Of a DNA stretch of 64,000 bases, positions 23,781 through 34,444 are shown in pieces (position 1 is the first letter of the stretch; each line of letters opens with the position of its first letter). The DNA is taken from the NCBI RefSeq assembly GCF_014649815.1, contig NZ_BMTT01000010.1:186001-250000 (forward strand), written 5' to 3'. Source of the stretch: Streptomyces mutabilis. GTDB taxonomy: Bacteria; Actinomycetota; Actinomycetes; Streptomycetales; Streptomycetaceae. Both the position numbers and the translations under genes were made by a program. Under the pieces are notes generated by a model. The model was not told the DNA's origin. It made no database searches and worked only from the letters and a program-made list of their open reading frames with translations.

Positions 23781-24619
23781 CGGACGCAGCAGCACTGCCC
23801 GGCCAGCCGAGGGGCGGCGTCCTCTCGGGGCCGGCCACCGCTCGCGCGGTGAACGTCCTCGCGCCCAACGCCTCCGCGATGACCCTGGACGGCACGAACA
23901 CCTGGATCCTCGCCGAGCCGGACTCCGACCTGGCCGTGGTGGTCGACCCGGGCCCACTGGACGACATCCACCTGCGGCACGTGATCGACACGGCCGAGCG
24001 GGCGGGCAGGCGCGTCGCCCTCACCCTGCTGACACACGGCCACCCGGACCACGCGGAGGGCGCGGCGCGCTTCGCCGAGCTGACGCGGACGAACGTGCGG
24101 GCGCTGGACCCGGCGCTGCGGCTGGGCGACGAGGGGCTGGAGGCCGGTGACGTGATCGCGGTCGGCGGCCTGGAGCTGAGGGTCGTACCGACCCCCGGGC
24201 ACACGGCGGACTCCCTGTGCTTCCATCTCCCGGCCGACCGGGCGGTCCTGACGGGCGACACCGTCCTGGGGCGCGGTACGACGGTGGTGGCCCATCCCGA
24301 CGGGCGGCTCGGGGACTACCTGGACTCACTGCGCCGCCTCAGGTCGCTCACGGCCGACGACGGGGTGCACACGGTGCTCCCGGGGCACGGGCCGGTCCTG
24401 GACGACGCGCAGGGCGCCGTGGAGTACTACCTCGCCCATCGCGCCCACCGCCTCGCCCAGGTCGAGACGGCCGTGGAGGACGGCTGCCGGACGCCGGCGG
24501 AGGTCGTCGCCCACGTGTACGCGGACGTCGACCGCTCACTGTGGCCGGCGGCGGAGCTGTCGGTGCGGGCGCAGCTGGAGTACCTGGGCGAGCACGGGAT
24601 CGTCGAGCTGCCCGAGTAG
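23777..24619 (+). CDS. MBL-fold metallohydrolase, LACTB2/glyoxalase II-like
   Basis: The product has 280 residues. Metal ligands are visible in order: LLTHGHPDHAEGA (HxHxDH), PTPGHTADSLC (His), LTGDTVLGRG (Asp) and LPGHGPVLDDA (His). A C-terminal helical winged domain (DGCRTPAEVVAHVYADVD) resembles LACTB2-type nucleases/hydrolases. Rv3677c sits in the same place next to crp in M. tuberculosis. The substrate is not known. It is translationally coupled to the upstream Nudix gene and convergent with crp, only 11 bases apart. Confidence 0.85.
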   Translation: MTDAAALPGQPRGGVLSGPATARAVNVLAPNASAMTLDGTNTWILAEPDSDLAVVVDPGPLDDIHLRHVIDTAERAGRRVALTLLTHGHPDHAEGAARFAELTRTNVRALDPALRLGDEGLEAGDVIAVGGLELRVVPTPGHTADSLCFHLPADRAVLTGDTVLGRGTTVVAHPDGRLGDYLDSLRRLRSLTADDGVHTVLPGHGPVLDDAQGAVEYYLAHRAHRLAQVETAVEDGCRTPAEVVAHVYADVDRSLWPAAELSVRAQLEYLGEHGIVELPE

Positions 24620-24630
24620 GGGCCGGGCGC

Positions 24631-25305
24631 TCAGCGGGAGCGCTTGGCCAGCCGCTCCACGTCCAGCAGGATCACCGCGCGGGCCTCCAGGCGGAGCCAG
24701 CCGCGCTGGGCGAAGTCCGCGAGCGCCTTGTTCACCGTCTCGCGGGACGCGCCGACCAGCTGGGCCAGCTCCTCCTGCGTCAGGTCGTGCACGACGTGGA
24801 TGCCCTCCTCGGACTGCACGCCGAAGCGGCGGGACAGGTCCAGCAGGGCGCGGGCGACGCGGCCGGGGACATCGGAGAAGACCAGGTCGGACATGGCGTC
24901 GTTGGTCTTGCGCAGACGGCGCGCGACGGCCCGCAGCAGCGCCGTGGCCACCTCGGGGCGGACGTTCAGCCAGGGCTGGAGGTCGCCGTGGCCGAGGGCG
25001 AGCAGCTTCACCTCGGTCAGCGCGGTGGCGGTCGCCGTGCGCGGGCCCGGATCGAAGAGCGAGAGCTCGCCGATCAGCTCGCTGGGACCGACGACGGCCA
25101 GCATGTTCTCGCGGCCGTCGGGGGAGGTGCGGTGGAGCTTGACCTTGCCTTCCGTGACCACGTAGAGGCGGTCTCCGGGGTCGCCTTCGTGGAACAGCGA
25201 GTCGCCGCGGGCGAGGGTCACCTCACTCATGGAGGCGCGGAGCTCCGCGGATTGCTCGTCGTCGAGCGCCGCGAAGAGCGGGTTGCGCCGCAGAACGTCG
25301 TCCAC
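24631..25305 (-). CDS. crp: Crp, cyclic AMP receptor protein
   Basis: The product has 224 residues from GTG 25305 with AAGGAGAG upstream, the same length as S. coelicolor Crp (SCO3571). The cyclic-nucleotide domain (about 20-130) has GELSLFDPGPRTATATAL, the cAMP pocket with Glu and Arg. The C-terminal winged helix has TQEELAQLVGASRETVNKAL (recognition helix). Crp controls germination, growth and many antibiotic clusters in Streptomyces. A sequence matching its binding motif sits 91-104 bases upstream of the start. Confidence 0.95.
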   Translation of the reverse strand: MDDVLRRNPLFAALDDEQSAELRASMSEVTLARGDSLFHEGDPGDRLYVVTEGKVKLHRTSPDGRENMLAVVGPSELIGELSLFDPGPRTATATALTEVKLLALGHGDLQPWLNVRPEVATALLRAVARRLRKTNDAMSDLVFSDVPGRVARALLDLSRRFGVQSEEGIHVVHDLTQEELAQLVGASRETVNKALADFAQRGWLRLEARAVILLDVERLAKRSR

Positions 25306-25395
25306 GAGTTCTCTCCTTGTCGACCGGCTCAGAGGATCTTGTTCCCCCGGTGTACCAGGGGTCCGTGGTGCCCATTTTGCCGGACAGTCCAAACA

Positions 25396-25409
25396 GTGTG
25401 ATCTGTCAC
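25396..25409. promoter_or_regulatory. Crp-binding-site match between crp and nth
   Basis: GTGTGATCTGTCAC fits the reported S. coelicolor Crp motif GTG(N6)GNCAC exactly and also contains TGTGA/TCACA half-sites. Its position between the divergent crp and nth promoters suggests autoregulation, possibly with an effect on nth. Confidence 0.6.
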
Positions 25410-25512
25410 AAGGATGCCGCACTGGTGTCCCGGGGTACGCGGCAGGGGTCCAATTGGACGCCGATGTTCGGGGGCCGGGGCGGATGTCGGTGCCGGGCCG
25501 TAGGCTGGCCGG

Positions 25513-26682
25513 GTGTCCAAATCGCCGGTGAGAGCACAGGCCGAGGGGGCTGCGCGGGTGGGTGTACGTCGCGATTCCGCCGTGGGCGAACAGCGCACCG
25601 ATGGCGGTAAGGAAACGGCGAAAGCGACGAAGAGGGCGGCGCCTGCCAAGAGGGTGACCGCGGAGAAGGGTGCCGTGAAGAAGAGCGCGGAGAAGAAGCC
25701 GACGCCCACGAAGAAGACGGCCCCGGTGAAGAAGACGGCGGCCGCCGCGAAGAAGACCGCCCCGGCGAAGAAGGCGGCGTCCGCCGAGCAGACGCCCCTC
25801 GCCAAGCGCACCGCCCCCGCCAAGAAGCCCCCCGTCGCCCCGAAGAAGGCCACCGCCGCAGTCAAGGGCGTCACCCCGGCGAAGACCGTCACCGCGAAGC
25901 CGGTGCGCGAGGAGTCCCGCACCGCGCTGGTCCGCCGAGCCCGCCGCATCGACCGCGAGCTCGCCGAGGTCTACCCGTACGCCCACCCGGAGCTGGACTT
26001 CGAGAACCCGTTCCAGCTGGTCGTGGCCACGGTGCTGTCCGCCCAGACCACCGACCTGCGCGTCAACCAGACGACACCCGCGCTCTTCGCGAAGTACCCG
26101 ACCCCCGAGGACCTGGCCGCGGCCGACCCCGAGGAGGTCGAGGAGATCCTCCGTCCCACCGGCTTCTTCCGCGCCAAGACCAAGTCGGTCATAGGGCTGT
26201 CCAAGGCCCTGGCGGAGGACTTCGGCGGCGAGGTCCCCGGCCGCCTCGAGGACCTCGTCAGGCTGCCCGGCGTCGGCCGCAAGACCGCGTTCGTCGTGCT
26301 CGGCAACGCCTTCGGCCGCCCCGGAATCACCGTGGACACGCACTTCCAGCGCCTGGTGCGGCGCTGGCGGTGGACCGCCGAGACCGACCCGGACAAGATC
26401 GAGGCCGCCGTCGGCGCGCTCTTCCCGAAGAGCGACTGGACCGACCTCTCCCACCACGTGATCTGGCACGGCCGCCGGATCTGCCACGCCCGCAAGCCCG
26501 CCTGCGGCGCCTGCCCCATCGCCCCGCTCTGCCCGGCGTACGGCGAGGGCGAGACGGACCCCGAGAAGGCCAAGAAGCTCCTGAAGTACGAGAAGGGCGG
26601 CCTCCCCGGCCAGCGTCTGAAGCCCCCGCGGTCCTACCTGGACGCCGGCGGGAAACCGGCGCCGCCGCTGGGGGCCGGATGA
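25513..26682 (+). CDS. nth: Endonuclease III with a long Lys/Ala-rich N-terminal extension
   Basis: The product has 389 residues. The C-terminal ~245 residues are a complete endonuclease III. It shows [17 protein letters not shown], the helix-hairpin-helix [14 protein letters not shown] with the catalytic Lys, VDTHFQRL with the catalytic Asp, and a Cys cluster [18 protein letters not shown] (C-x6-C-x2-C-x5-C) for [4Fe-4S]. It removes oxidised pyrimidines in base excision repair. Residues 1-140 are basic [13 protein letters not shown]-type repeats like histone H1 tails, absent from E. coli Nth (211 residues), and likely give nonspecific DNA binding. GTG 25513 starts the frame; a shorter start near the domain is possible but has no good ribosome site. 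Confidence 0.92.
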   Translation: MSKSPVRAQAEGAARVGVRRDSAVGEQRTDGGKETAKATKRAAPAKRVTAEKGAVKKSAEKKPTPTKKTAPVKKTAAAAKKTAPAKKAASAEQTPLAKRTAPAKKPPVAPKKATAAVKGVTPAKTVTAKPVREESRTALVRRARRIDRELAEVYPYAHPELDFENPFQLVVATVLSAQTTDLRVNQTTPALFAKYPTPEDLAAADPEEVEEILRPTGFFRAKTKSVIGLSKALAEDFGGEVPGRLEDLVRLPGVGRKTAFVVLGNAFGRPGITVDTHFQRLVRRWRWTAETDPDKIEAAVGALFPKSDWTDLSHHVIWHGRRICHARKPACGACPIAPLCPAYGEGETDPEKAKKLLKYEKGGLPGQRLKPPRSYLDAGGKPAPPLGAG

Positions 26683-26734
26683 CGGAACGATCTCGGGGGC
26701 GTCGGGCGTTGGAATCGGCAGGACGGGGGTGGAG

Positions 26735-27442
26735 ATGACACGGGCGAGCGACACGCAGGGAGACACACGCGACGCCATGCTCAGCACGGAGGGCCTGCCC
26801 GACTGGCTGGACCCGGTGGTGCGGGCCGTCGCGACGGTGCGGCCGGCCCAGTTGAGCCGCTTCCTGCCTCCGGCGGACGGCGCCGGACGCCAGTCCGCCG
26901 TTCTGATCCTCTTCGGCGAGGGTGAGGGCGGCCGGGGCCCCGAGCTGCTGCTGATGGAGCGGGCCGGCACGCTGCGCTCGCACGCCGGGCAGCCGGCCTT
27001 CCCGGGCGGCGCCCTCGACCCGGAGGACGGCGACCCGCAGGGTGAGGGGCCGCTGCGGGCGGCGCTGCGCGAGGCGGAGGAGGAGACCGGCCTCGACCCG
27101 GCCGGCGTGCAGCTCTTCGGTGCCCTGCCCAAGCTCTACATCCCGGTCAGCGAGTTCGTCGTCACGCCGGTCCTCGCCTGGTGGCGCGAGCCCACCCCTG
27201 TCGGCGTGGTCGATCCGAACGAGACGGCGCGCGTCTTCACCGTCCCCGTGGCCGACCTCGCGGACCCGGCCAACCGGGTCACCACCGTCCACCCCAGCGG
27301 CCACAAGGGCCCGGCATTCCTGGTCGAGTCGGCGCTCGTCTGGGGCTTCACGGCCGGCATCATCGACCGCCTGCTGCACTTCGCGGGCTGGGAGCGGCCC
27401 TGGGACAGGGAGAAGCAGGTCCCGCTGGACTGGCGGTCATGA
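26735..27442 (+). CDS. Nudix hydrolase, CoA pyrophosphatase type (NudL/YeaB-like)
   Basis: The product has 235 residues. LLLMERAGTLRSHAGQPAFP followed by GG carries the UPF0035 CoA-binding signature just before the Nudix box (ALREAEEETGLDP). Members cleave CoA to 4'-phosphopantetheine and 3',5'-ADP. ATG 26735 is taken; GTG 26729 and ATG 26777 are alternatives. A 19-codon frame overlapping the nth stop (ATGA at 26679) may couple the two genes. It is followed by the MarP-like gene, as Rv3672c precedes Rv3671c. Confidence 0.85.
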   Translation: MTRASDTQGDTRDAMLSTEGLPDWLDPVVRAVATVRPAQLSRFLPPADGAGRQSAVLILFGEGEGGRGPELLLMERAGTLRSHAGQPAFPGGALDPEDGDPQGEGPLRAALREAEEETGLDPAGVQLFGALPKLYIPVSEFVVTPVLAWWREPTPVGVVDPNETARVFTVPVADLADPANRVTTVHPSGHKGPAFLVESALVWGFTAGIIDRLLHFAGWERPWDREKQVPLDWRS

Positions 27443-27489
27443 CAGGGTGACCGGTGTGAGCGTAGGACGACGAGGCGGGGCCTGAATCG

Positions 27490-28689
27490 GTGAACGTGCT
27501 GGACATCCTCTTGCTGCTGGCCGCCGTCTGGTTCGCGATCGTGGGCTTCCGGCAGGGCTTCGTCGTCGGCATCCTGTCCGTGACCGGCTTCCTCGGCGGC
27601 GGTCTCGTCGCCGTCTACCTGCTGCCGGTGATCTGGGACGCCCTGACGGACAACGCGGAGGTGAGCACGACCGCCGCCGTCGTCGCGGTCGTCGTCGTCA
27701 TCGTCTGCGCCTCCGTCGGCCAGGCCCTCACCACGCACCTGGGCAACAAGCTGCGCCGCTACATCACCTGGTCCCCGGCCCGCGCCCTGGACGCCACCGG
27801 CGGCGCGCTGGTCAACGTGGTGGCGATGCTGCTGGTCGCCTGGCTGATCGGTGCGGCCCTCGCCCAGACCACCATGCCGACGATAGGCAAGGAGGTCCGG
27901 CAGTCCCACGTGCTGTCGGGCGTGCAGGAGGTACTGCCCGAGCAGGCCGACACCTGGTTCAACAGCTTCAGCTCCGTCCTCGCGCGCAACGGCTTCCCGC
28001 AGGTCTTCAGCCCGTTCGCCAACGAGCCGATCACCGAGGTCCAGCCACCCGACCCGGCGCTGGCGAACAGCCCGGTCGCCGTCCGCGCCAAGCGCTCCAT
28101 CGTCAAGGTCATGGGCACCGCCCCCGACTGCGGCAAGGTCCTGGAAGGCACCGGCTTCGTCTTCGCCGAACGCCGCGTCATGACCAACGCCCACGTGGTG
28201 GGCGGCGTCGACGAGCCCACGGTGCAGATAGGCGGCGAGGGCAGGAAGTACGACGCGACGGTCGTCCTCTACGACTGGCGGCGCGACATCGCCGTACTGG
28301 ACGTGCCGGAACTGGACGCGCCCGCGCTGCGGTTCAGCGAGGAGGACGCGGTCCGCGACGACGGCGCGATCGTGGCGGGCTTCCCGGAGAACGGGGCGTA
28401 CGACGTCCGCGCCGCGCGCGTGCGCGGGCGCATCACGGCCAACGGCCCGGACATCTACCACCGCGACACCGTCGGCCGCGACGTCTACTCGCTGTTCGCG
28501 ACCGTCCGTCAGGGCAACTCCGGCGGTCCGCTGCTGACGCCCGAGGGTGAGGTCTACGGCGTGGTCTTCGCCAAGTCCCTGGACGACGCCCAGACCGGCT
28601 ACGCGCTCACCGTGGACGAGATCCGGGAGGACATCGCCGGGGGTCGCACGGCCAACCAGCAGGTGGACAGCGACAGCTGCGCGCTGTAG
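27490..28689 (+). CDS. MarP-like membrane serine protease (CvpA + trypsin domains)
   Basis: The product has 399 residues. Four N-terminal membrane helices (about 1-130) form a CvpA-like domain (VLDILLLLAAVWFAIVGFRQ). The C-terminal trypsin-like periplasmic domain (about 195-395) has the triad His in MTNAHVVGG, Asp in RRDIAVLDV and Ser in RQGNSGGPLLTPE. M. tuberculosis MarP (Rv3671c) has this layout and protects against acid by processing peptidoglycan hydrolase RipA. A Cys pair (PDCGKV and DSCAL near the end) could form the disulfide described in MarP. GTG 27490 is the start. Confidence 0.9.
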   Translation: MNVLDILLLLAAVWFAIVGFRQGFVVGILSVTGFLGGGLVAVYLLPVIWDALTDNAEVSTTAAVVAVVVVIVCASVGQALTTHLGNKLRRYITWSPARALDATGGALVNVVAMLLVAWLIGAALAQTTMPTIGKEVRQSHVLSGVQEVLPEQADTWFNSFSSVLARNGFPQVFSPFANEPITEVQPPDPALANSPVAVRAKRSIVKVMGTAPDCGKVLEGTGFVFAERRVMTNAHVVGGVDEPTVQIGGEGRKYDATVVLYDWRRDIAVLDVPELDAPALRFSEEDAVRDDGAIVAGFPENGAYDVRAARVRGRITANGPDIYHRDTVGRDVYSLFATVRQGNSGGPLLTPEGEVYGVVFAKSLDDAQTGYALTVDEIREDIAGGRTANQQVDSDSCAL

Positions 28690-28760
28690 GACCCCCGCCG
28701 GGTACGGGGGGCCTGGACGCGCTCAGTCGTGCGAAGGGTGTGCGGGCGCCGGCCGCGCGG

Positions 28761-28946
28761 TCAGCCGCGTGGATGGCGCAGGCGTACGGAGACCCAGCGG
28801 GCCCTGCGGCGCAGGATGCGCGGAATGCCCACCCGGAGGTCAGCGGCCGCAAGTTGCGGGGTGCCGCCTCGTCGGTGGGTGCTGCTCACGCCGCTCGTGG
28901 AGCGGCCGTCGCGTGCTACGTCACTGTAGTCGTGCGTCCAGCCCAT
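28761..28946 (-). CDS. Small basic protein, possible gene of unknown function
   Basis: A 61-codon frame (MGWTHDYSDVARDGRSTSGV at its start, LRRRARWVSVRLRHPRG at its end) lies in the 384-base gap between the MarP-like gene and the hydrolase. Third positions are about 80 percent G/C, like the real genes around it. No domain is recognised and the ribosome site is weak (CGGGGT close to the ATG). It is convergent with the MarP-like gene. The rest of the gap shows nothing else. Confidence 0.4.
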   Translation of the reverse strand: MGWTHDYSDVARDGRSTSGVSSTHRRGGTPQLAAADLRVGIPRILRRRARWVSVRLRHPRG

Positions 28947-29073
28947 ACCCCGACGTGTGCCCCCGCCCCAAGGTCGATAACCGTCCTCGGGCCCCCCAAT
29001 TGGCCTATGCGTCGGGCAAGTGGCCGCTCATAGGACAAGTGTTCCGGTTCGGGTACCGGGCGCGTCCGCACGG

Positions 29074-30042
29074 TCACCGATCGGGTTCGGGATCCTTCAG
29101 CCAATTGATCAGTTCGGTGGAGAAGGCGACCGGGTCCTCCTCGTGCGGGAAGTGCCCGAGTCCGTCGAACAGCCGCCAGCGGTAGGGCGCTTCGACGTAC
29201 TGTCCCGAGCCGGCCGCGCTCCGGGTCCGCATCACGGGGTCCAGAGAGCCGTGCAGGTGCAGGGTCGGCACCCGCACCGGCCGCTTCATACGGCGGTAGA
29301 ACTGGATGCCGTCCGGACGGGCCAACGAGCGCACCATCCAGCGGTACGGTTCGACGGAGCAGTGCGCCGTGGAGGGGATGCACATGGCCCGGCGGTAGGC
29401 CGTCACCGCCTCCTCGTCCAACGGCCGGGGGCCCGACCAGTCGGCGATCAGCCGGCCGACCAGCGCGCCGTCGTCAGCCGTCAGTTGGCGCTCGGGAATC
29501 CAGGGGCGCTGGAAGCCCCAGACGTAGGAACCCGCCCGGGTCTGGCGGACGTCCCCGAGCATGGCCGAGCGCCAGCGCCGCGGATGCGGCATGGAGGAGA
29601 CCGCGAGTCGCCGTACGAGCTTGGGCCGCATGGCGGCGGCCGTCCAGGCCAGGTAGCCGCCGAGGTCGTGGCCGACCAGCGCGGCGTCCGGCTCGCCGAG
29701 CGAGCGGACCACGCCGGTGATGTCGAGGGCGAGGCCGGCGGGATCGTAGCCGCGCGGGGTGCGGTCGCTGCCGCCGACGCCGCGCAGGTCCATGGCGACG
29801 GCGCGGAAACCGGCGTCCGCGAGCGCCGTCAGCTGGTGCCGCCAGGTCCACCAGAACTGCGGGAAGCCGTGCAGCAGCAGCACCAACGGCCCGTCACCCA
29901 GCTCCGCGATGTGGAAGCGGGCACCGTTGGCGGCGACGTCCCGGTGGGTCACCTCGCGCCCGCCGGGGATGTCGAGGCGTACGACCGAGGCCGGGTTCTG
30001 CGCCGAGGGAGGTTGGCCCATCGGTGTGGCGGGATCCGTCAT
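29074..30042 (-). CDS. Alpha/beta hydrolase, epoxide-hydrolase-like (EphE/Rv3670-like)
   Basis: The product has 322 residues. LVLLLHGFPQFWWTWRHQL (HGFP) and AALVGHDLGGYLAWTAA (Asp nucleophile) mark the epoxide hydrolase branch, with DGLGHFPHEEDP giving the catalytic His. It is the same gene as Rv3670, next to the MarP-like protease. Its ATG overlaps the stop of the upstream holin-superfamily gene (ATGA), so they are coupled. The substrate is unknown. Confidence 0.85.
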   Translation of the reverse strand: MTDPATPMGQPPSAQNPASVVRLDIPGGREVTHRDVAANGARFHIAELGDGPLVLLLHGFPQFWWTWRHQLTALADAGFRAVAMDLRGVGGSDRTPRGYDPAGLALDITGVVRSLGEPDAALVGHDLGGYLAWTAAAMRPKLVRRLAVSSMPHPRRWRSAMLGDVRQTRAGSYVWGFQRPWIPERQLTADDGALVGRLIADWSGPRPLDEEAVTAYRRAMCIPSTAHCSVEPYRWMVRSLARPDGIQFYRRMKRPVRVPTLHLHGSLDPVMRTRSAAGSGQYVEAPYRWRLFDGLGHFPHEEDPVAFSTELINWLKDPEPDR

Positions 30043-30527
30043 GAGGACGAGCGTGCCACAGCCTCGATGGCTTCGGGGGAGCGGTCCGCGGGCAGCTCGG
30101 GACGCGGGTGCGGCTTGGCGTTCTGCAGCACGCCCGCCGACTGCTTCACCGAGGCGGCGACCTTCTGCGGGCCCTTGCTCTTCTTGGCCTTCTTCGCGAA
30201 GACCACACCGATGAGCGCGAGCAGGCCCGCGACGAGGACGTTCGCCGCGAAGGACAGCAGGAAGCAGACCGCCATGTTCCAGCCGCTCCAGGTCCGGATG
30301 CCGTAGGCCAGCGCGAAGCTCAGCATCGGCAGGGAGAACACCAGGAGCAGGCCGGCCAGCGAGAACGCACCGCCGCTCGTCGCCCCGCGCTTGACGTCCT
30401 GCCTCAGCTGCGCCTTGGCCAGCGCGATCTCGTCGTGCACGAGCGCCGACAATTCCGTGGTCGCCGAGGCGAACAGCTGGCCGATGCTGCGTTCGGTGCC
30501 GACCGGGCTGCCGTCGGGTGCGCTCAT
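30039..30527 (-). CDS. Phage holin superfamily III (DUF1469) membrane protein
   Basis: The product has 162 residues. An amphipathic helix (ERSIGQLFASATTELSALVH) precedes DEIALAKAQLRQDVKRGATS and two membrane helices (about 55-80 and 86-110), then a Lys-rich cytoplasmic tail. This is the 'Actinobacterial Holin-X' pattern. Despite the name there is no phage gene nearby; it is a chromosomal core gene (Rv3669 position). It is translationally coupled to the downstream hydrolase. Confidence 0.8.
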   Translation of the reverse strand: MSAPDGSPVGTERSIGQLFASATTELSALVHDEIALAKAQLRQDVKRGATSGGAFSLAGLLLVFSLPMLSFALAYGIRTWSGWNMAVCFLLSFAANVLVAGLLALIGVVFAKKAKKSKGPQKVAASVKQSAGVLQNAKPHPRPELPADRSPEAIEAVARSSS

Positions 30528-30632
30528 CGCGGTCTCCCTCTTCTGCTGGCTGATCTGCGTACGGTTCCGTGCCGGGTGCCCGCCTGCTGCGGCCGACCGC
30601 GTACGGTCCGTCTTTTGTACCGTCTCGTCAGA

Positions 30633-32057
30633 TCATGCCGGACCGTCGCCCTCATCGCCTGCCCCGCCCGGCACTTCGGCAAGCCGCGCCGACTCCATCT
30701 CCTCGGCGATCCGGCGGTGCTCGGCGGCCTTCTTCTCGTAGATGGCGGCCACCCGCAGGTGGTACGCGGGGTCGTCCTCCTCGTAGATGTCCGGGACGCC
30801 GCTGAGGTCCTCGTCGCGCTCCTCCGCCTCGGTCAGACGGCGGTACTTGGCGTTACGCACCTTCAGCAGGACGGTGGCCATCAGGGCCGCGACGAGCGAA
30901 CCGGTCAGGACGGCGGCCTTCACCTCGTCGGTCAGCGCCGCGTCGCCCTCGAAGGCGAGCTCGCCGATCAGCAGCGACACGGTGAAGCCGATGCCGGCCA
31001 GGGTCGCCACCGCGAGCACGTCGGCCCATTCGAGGTCGTCGCTGAGCGAGGCCCGGGTGAAGCGCGCCGTCAGCCAGGTGCCGCAGAAGATTCCCAGCGT
31101 CTTGCCGACGACGAGCCCGAGGACCACGCCCAGGGTCTCCGGCTTGGTGAACACGTCGGCCAGCGCCCCGCCCGAGATCGACACGCCCGCGCTGAACAGC
31201 GCGAACAGCGGCACGGCCAGACCCGCCGACAGGGGGCGGACGAGGTGTTCGATGTGCTGGCCCGGGGAGTGCCGCTCACCCTCGCGGGTGTGGCAGCGCA
31301 GCATCAGGCCCATCGCGACACCGGCGATGGTGGCGTGGACGCCGCTGTTGTACATCAGCGCCCAGATCACCAGGCCGAGCGGCACGTACACGTACCAGCC
31401 GCGCACTCCCTTGCGCAGCAGCAGCCAGAAGACCGCGAGGCCGACGACGGCGCCGCCGAGCGCGGCGAAGTTCAGGCTGTCGGTGAAGAAGACCGCGATG
31501 ATCAGGATCGCGAAGAGGTCGTCGACGACGGCGAGCGTCAGCAGGAAGGCGCGCAGGGCGCTCGGCAGGGAGGTGCCGATGACGGCGAGCACGGCGAGCG
31601 CGAAGGCGATGTCGGTGGCGGTGGGCACGGCCCAGCCGGCCAGGGAGCCGCCGCCCGCGGTGGTGGTGAGCGTGTACACCAGGGCCGGTACGGCCATGCC
31701 GCACAGCGCCGCCACCACCGGAAGCGCGGCGGCCTTCGGGTCCTTCAGGTCTCCGGCGACCAGCTCGCGCTTCAGCTCGATGCCGGCGACGAAGAAGAAG
31801 ATCGCGAGCAGTCCGTCGGCGGCCCAGTGCGCGACCGACAGGTCCAGCCCGAGGGCCTCGGGCCCGAAGTGGAAGTGGCTGACGCTCTCGTAGCTGTCGC
31901 CCAGCGCCGGTATGTTCGCCCACGCCAGTGCGGCGATCGCGGCTATGAGCAGCAGGACGCCGCCGACGGTTTCGGTGCGCAGCGCTTCGGCGACGTAGTT
32001 CCGTTCGGGGAGGGACAGCCGTCCGAAGGCTTTGCGGGGGGTGTGGGGCGCGGTCAC
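30633..32057 (-). CDS. nhaA: NhaA Na+/H+ antiporter
   Basis: The product has 474 residues from GTG 32057, preceded by GGAGGACC; the open frame to 32117 has no such site. Twelve helices carry NhaA landmarks: FFFVAGIELKRELVAGDL, AVPTATDIAFALAVLAVIG, LAVVDDLFAILIIAVFFT with the Asp-Asp pair for ion transport, and ATLAGIGFTVSLLIGELAF. The C-terminal ~65 residues are an added acidic, charged tail (EERDEDLSGVPDIYEEDD). It exports Na+ in exchange for H+. An iron-box-like sequence lies upstream at 32153-32165. Confidence 0.93.
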   Translation of the reverse strand: MTAPHTPRKAFGRLSLPERNYVAEALRTETVGGVLLLIAAIAALAWANIPALGDSYESVSHFHFGPEALGLDLSVAHWAADGLLAIFFFVAGIELKRELVAGDLKDPKAAALPVVAALCGMAVPALVYTLTTTAGGGSLAGWAVPTATDIAFALAVLAVIGTSLPSALRAFLLTLAVVDDLFAILIIAVFFTDSLNFAALGGAVVGLAVFWLLLRKGVRGWYVYVPLGLVIWALMYNSGVHATIAGVAMGLMLRCHTREGERHSPGQHIEHLVRPLSAGLAVPLFALFSAGVSISGGALADVFTKPETLGVVLGLVVGKTLGIFCGTWLTARFTRASLSDDLEWADVLAVATLAGIGFTVSLLIGELAFEGDAALTDEVKAAVLTGSLVAALMATVLLKVRNAKYRRLTEAEERDEDLSGVPDIYEEDDPAYHLRVAAIYEKKAAEHRRIAEEMESARLAEVPGGAGDEGDGPA

Positions 32058-32227
32058 AGGAAGGTCCTCCGGTTGTTGGGCAGCACGGACACGCTTGCCG
32101 ACCAGACTTCCCGGCACACCATGAGGATCTTGTAGAGCTTCTTACGCGTTCCTTAGCCTACCTAAACTGCCGTGGCACTGCCGGGTGACCTTCGTGACGG
32201 TACGCAACGGGACATAGCGCACGAAAA

Positions 32228-32258
32228 GGGCACCCGGCGGGTCTCGCGCCGGGTGCCC
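32228..32258 (-). terminator. Intrinsic terminator of acs
   Basis: Perfect 11-base arms (GGGCACCCGGC/GCCGGGTGCCC) are followed on the minus strand by CTTTTCGT, 15 bases after the acs stop. Confidence 0.85.
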
Positions 32259-32272
32259 CTCATGTGGGCGTT

Positions 32273-34228
<1,956 letters not shown>

Positions 34229-34314
34229 GACATCTCCCGTTCTCAGGGTTGTCCGTTGTGTCCCAGGCCACAGCTCATCAGACCCGGGGGGCCGATGACA
34301 AGGGTCGACGGGCA

Positions 34315-34330
34315 ACTGGTTTAGACCTGT
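34315..34330. promoter_or_regulatory. DasR (dre)-like operator upstream of acs
   Basis: ACTGGTTTAGACCTGT matches 13 of 16 positions of the dre form ACTGGTCTAGACCACT. It lies 87-102 bases upstream of the acs start, in the expected promoter zone. DasR is the N-acetylglucosamine-responsive GntR-family repressor of Streptomyces. Binding here is inferred from sequence. Confidence 0.5.
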
Positions 34331-34444
34331 CTGGCGTCGCCTGTGCTGGTGGCCAGTGGTCATCAGTACCCACGCACGCCGACGGCGCGGGGTTCAGCGT
34401 CTGTTACGACGCTCACACTCCCCGCGCCTCGGCTCCCGTACCGC

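Noticed and set aside
25620-25935. Tandem DNA repeat or array in the AAG-rich part of nth
   Set aside because: The repetition comes from Lys/Ala codons in a coding frame that continues into the nuclease domain; there are no regular spacers.
30039-30527. Prophage, because of a 'phage holin' family protein
   Set aside because: No other phage gene is present, and the gene lies in a conserved chromosomal order next to the hydrolase and MarP-like genes.
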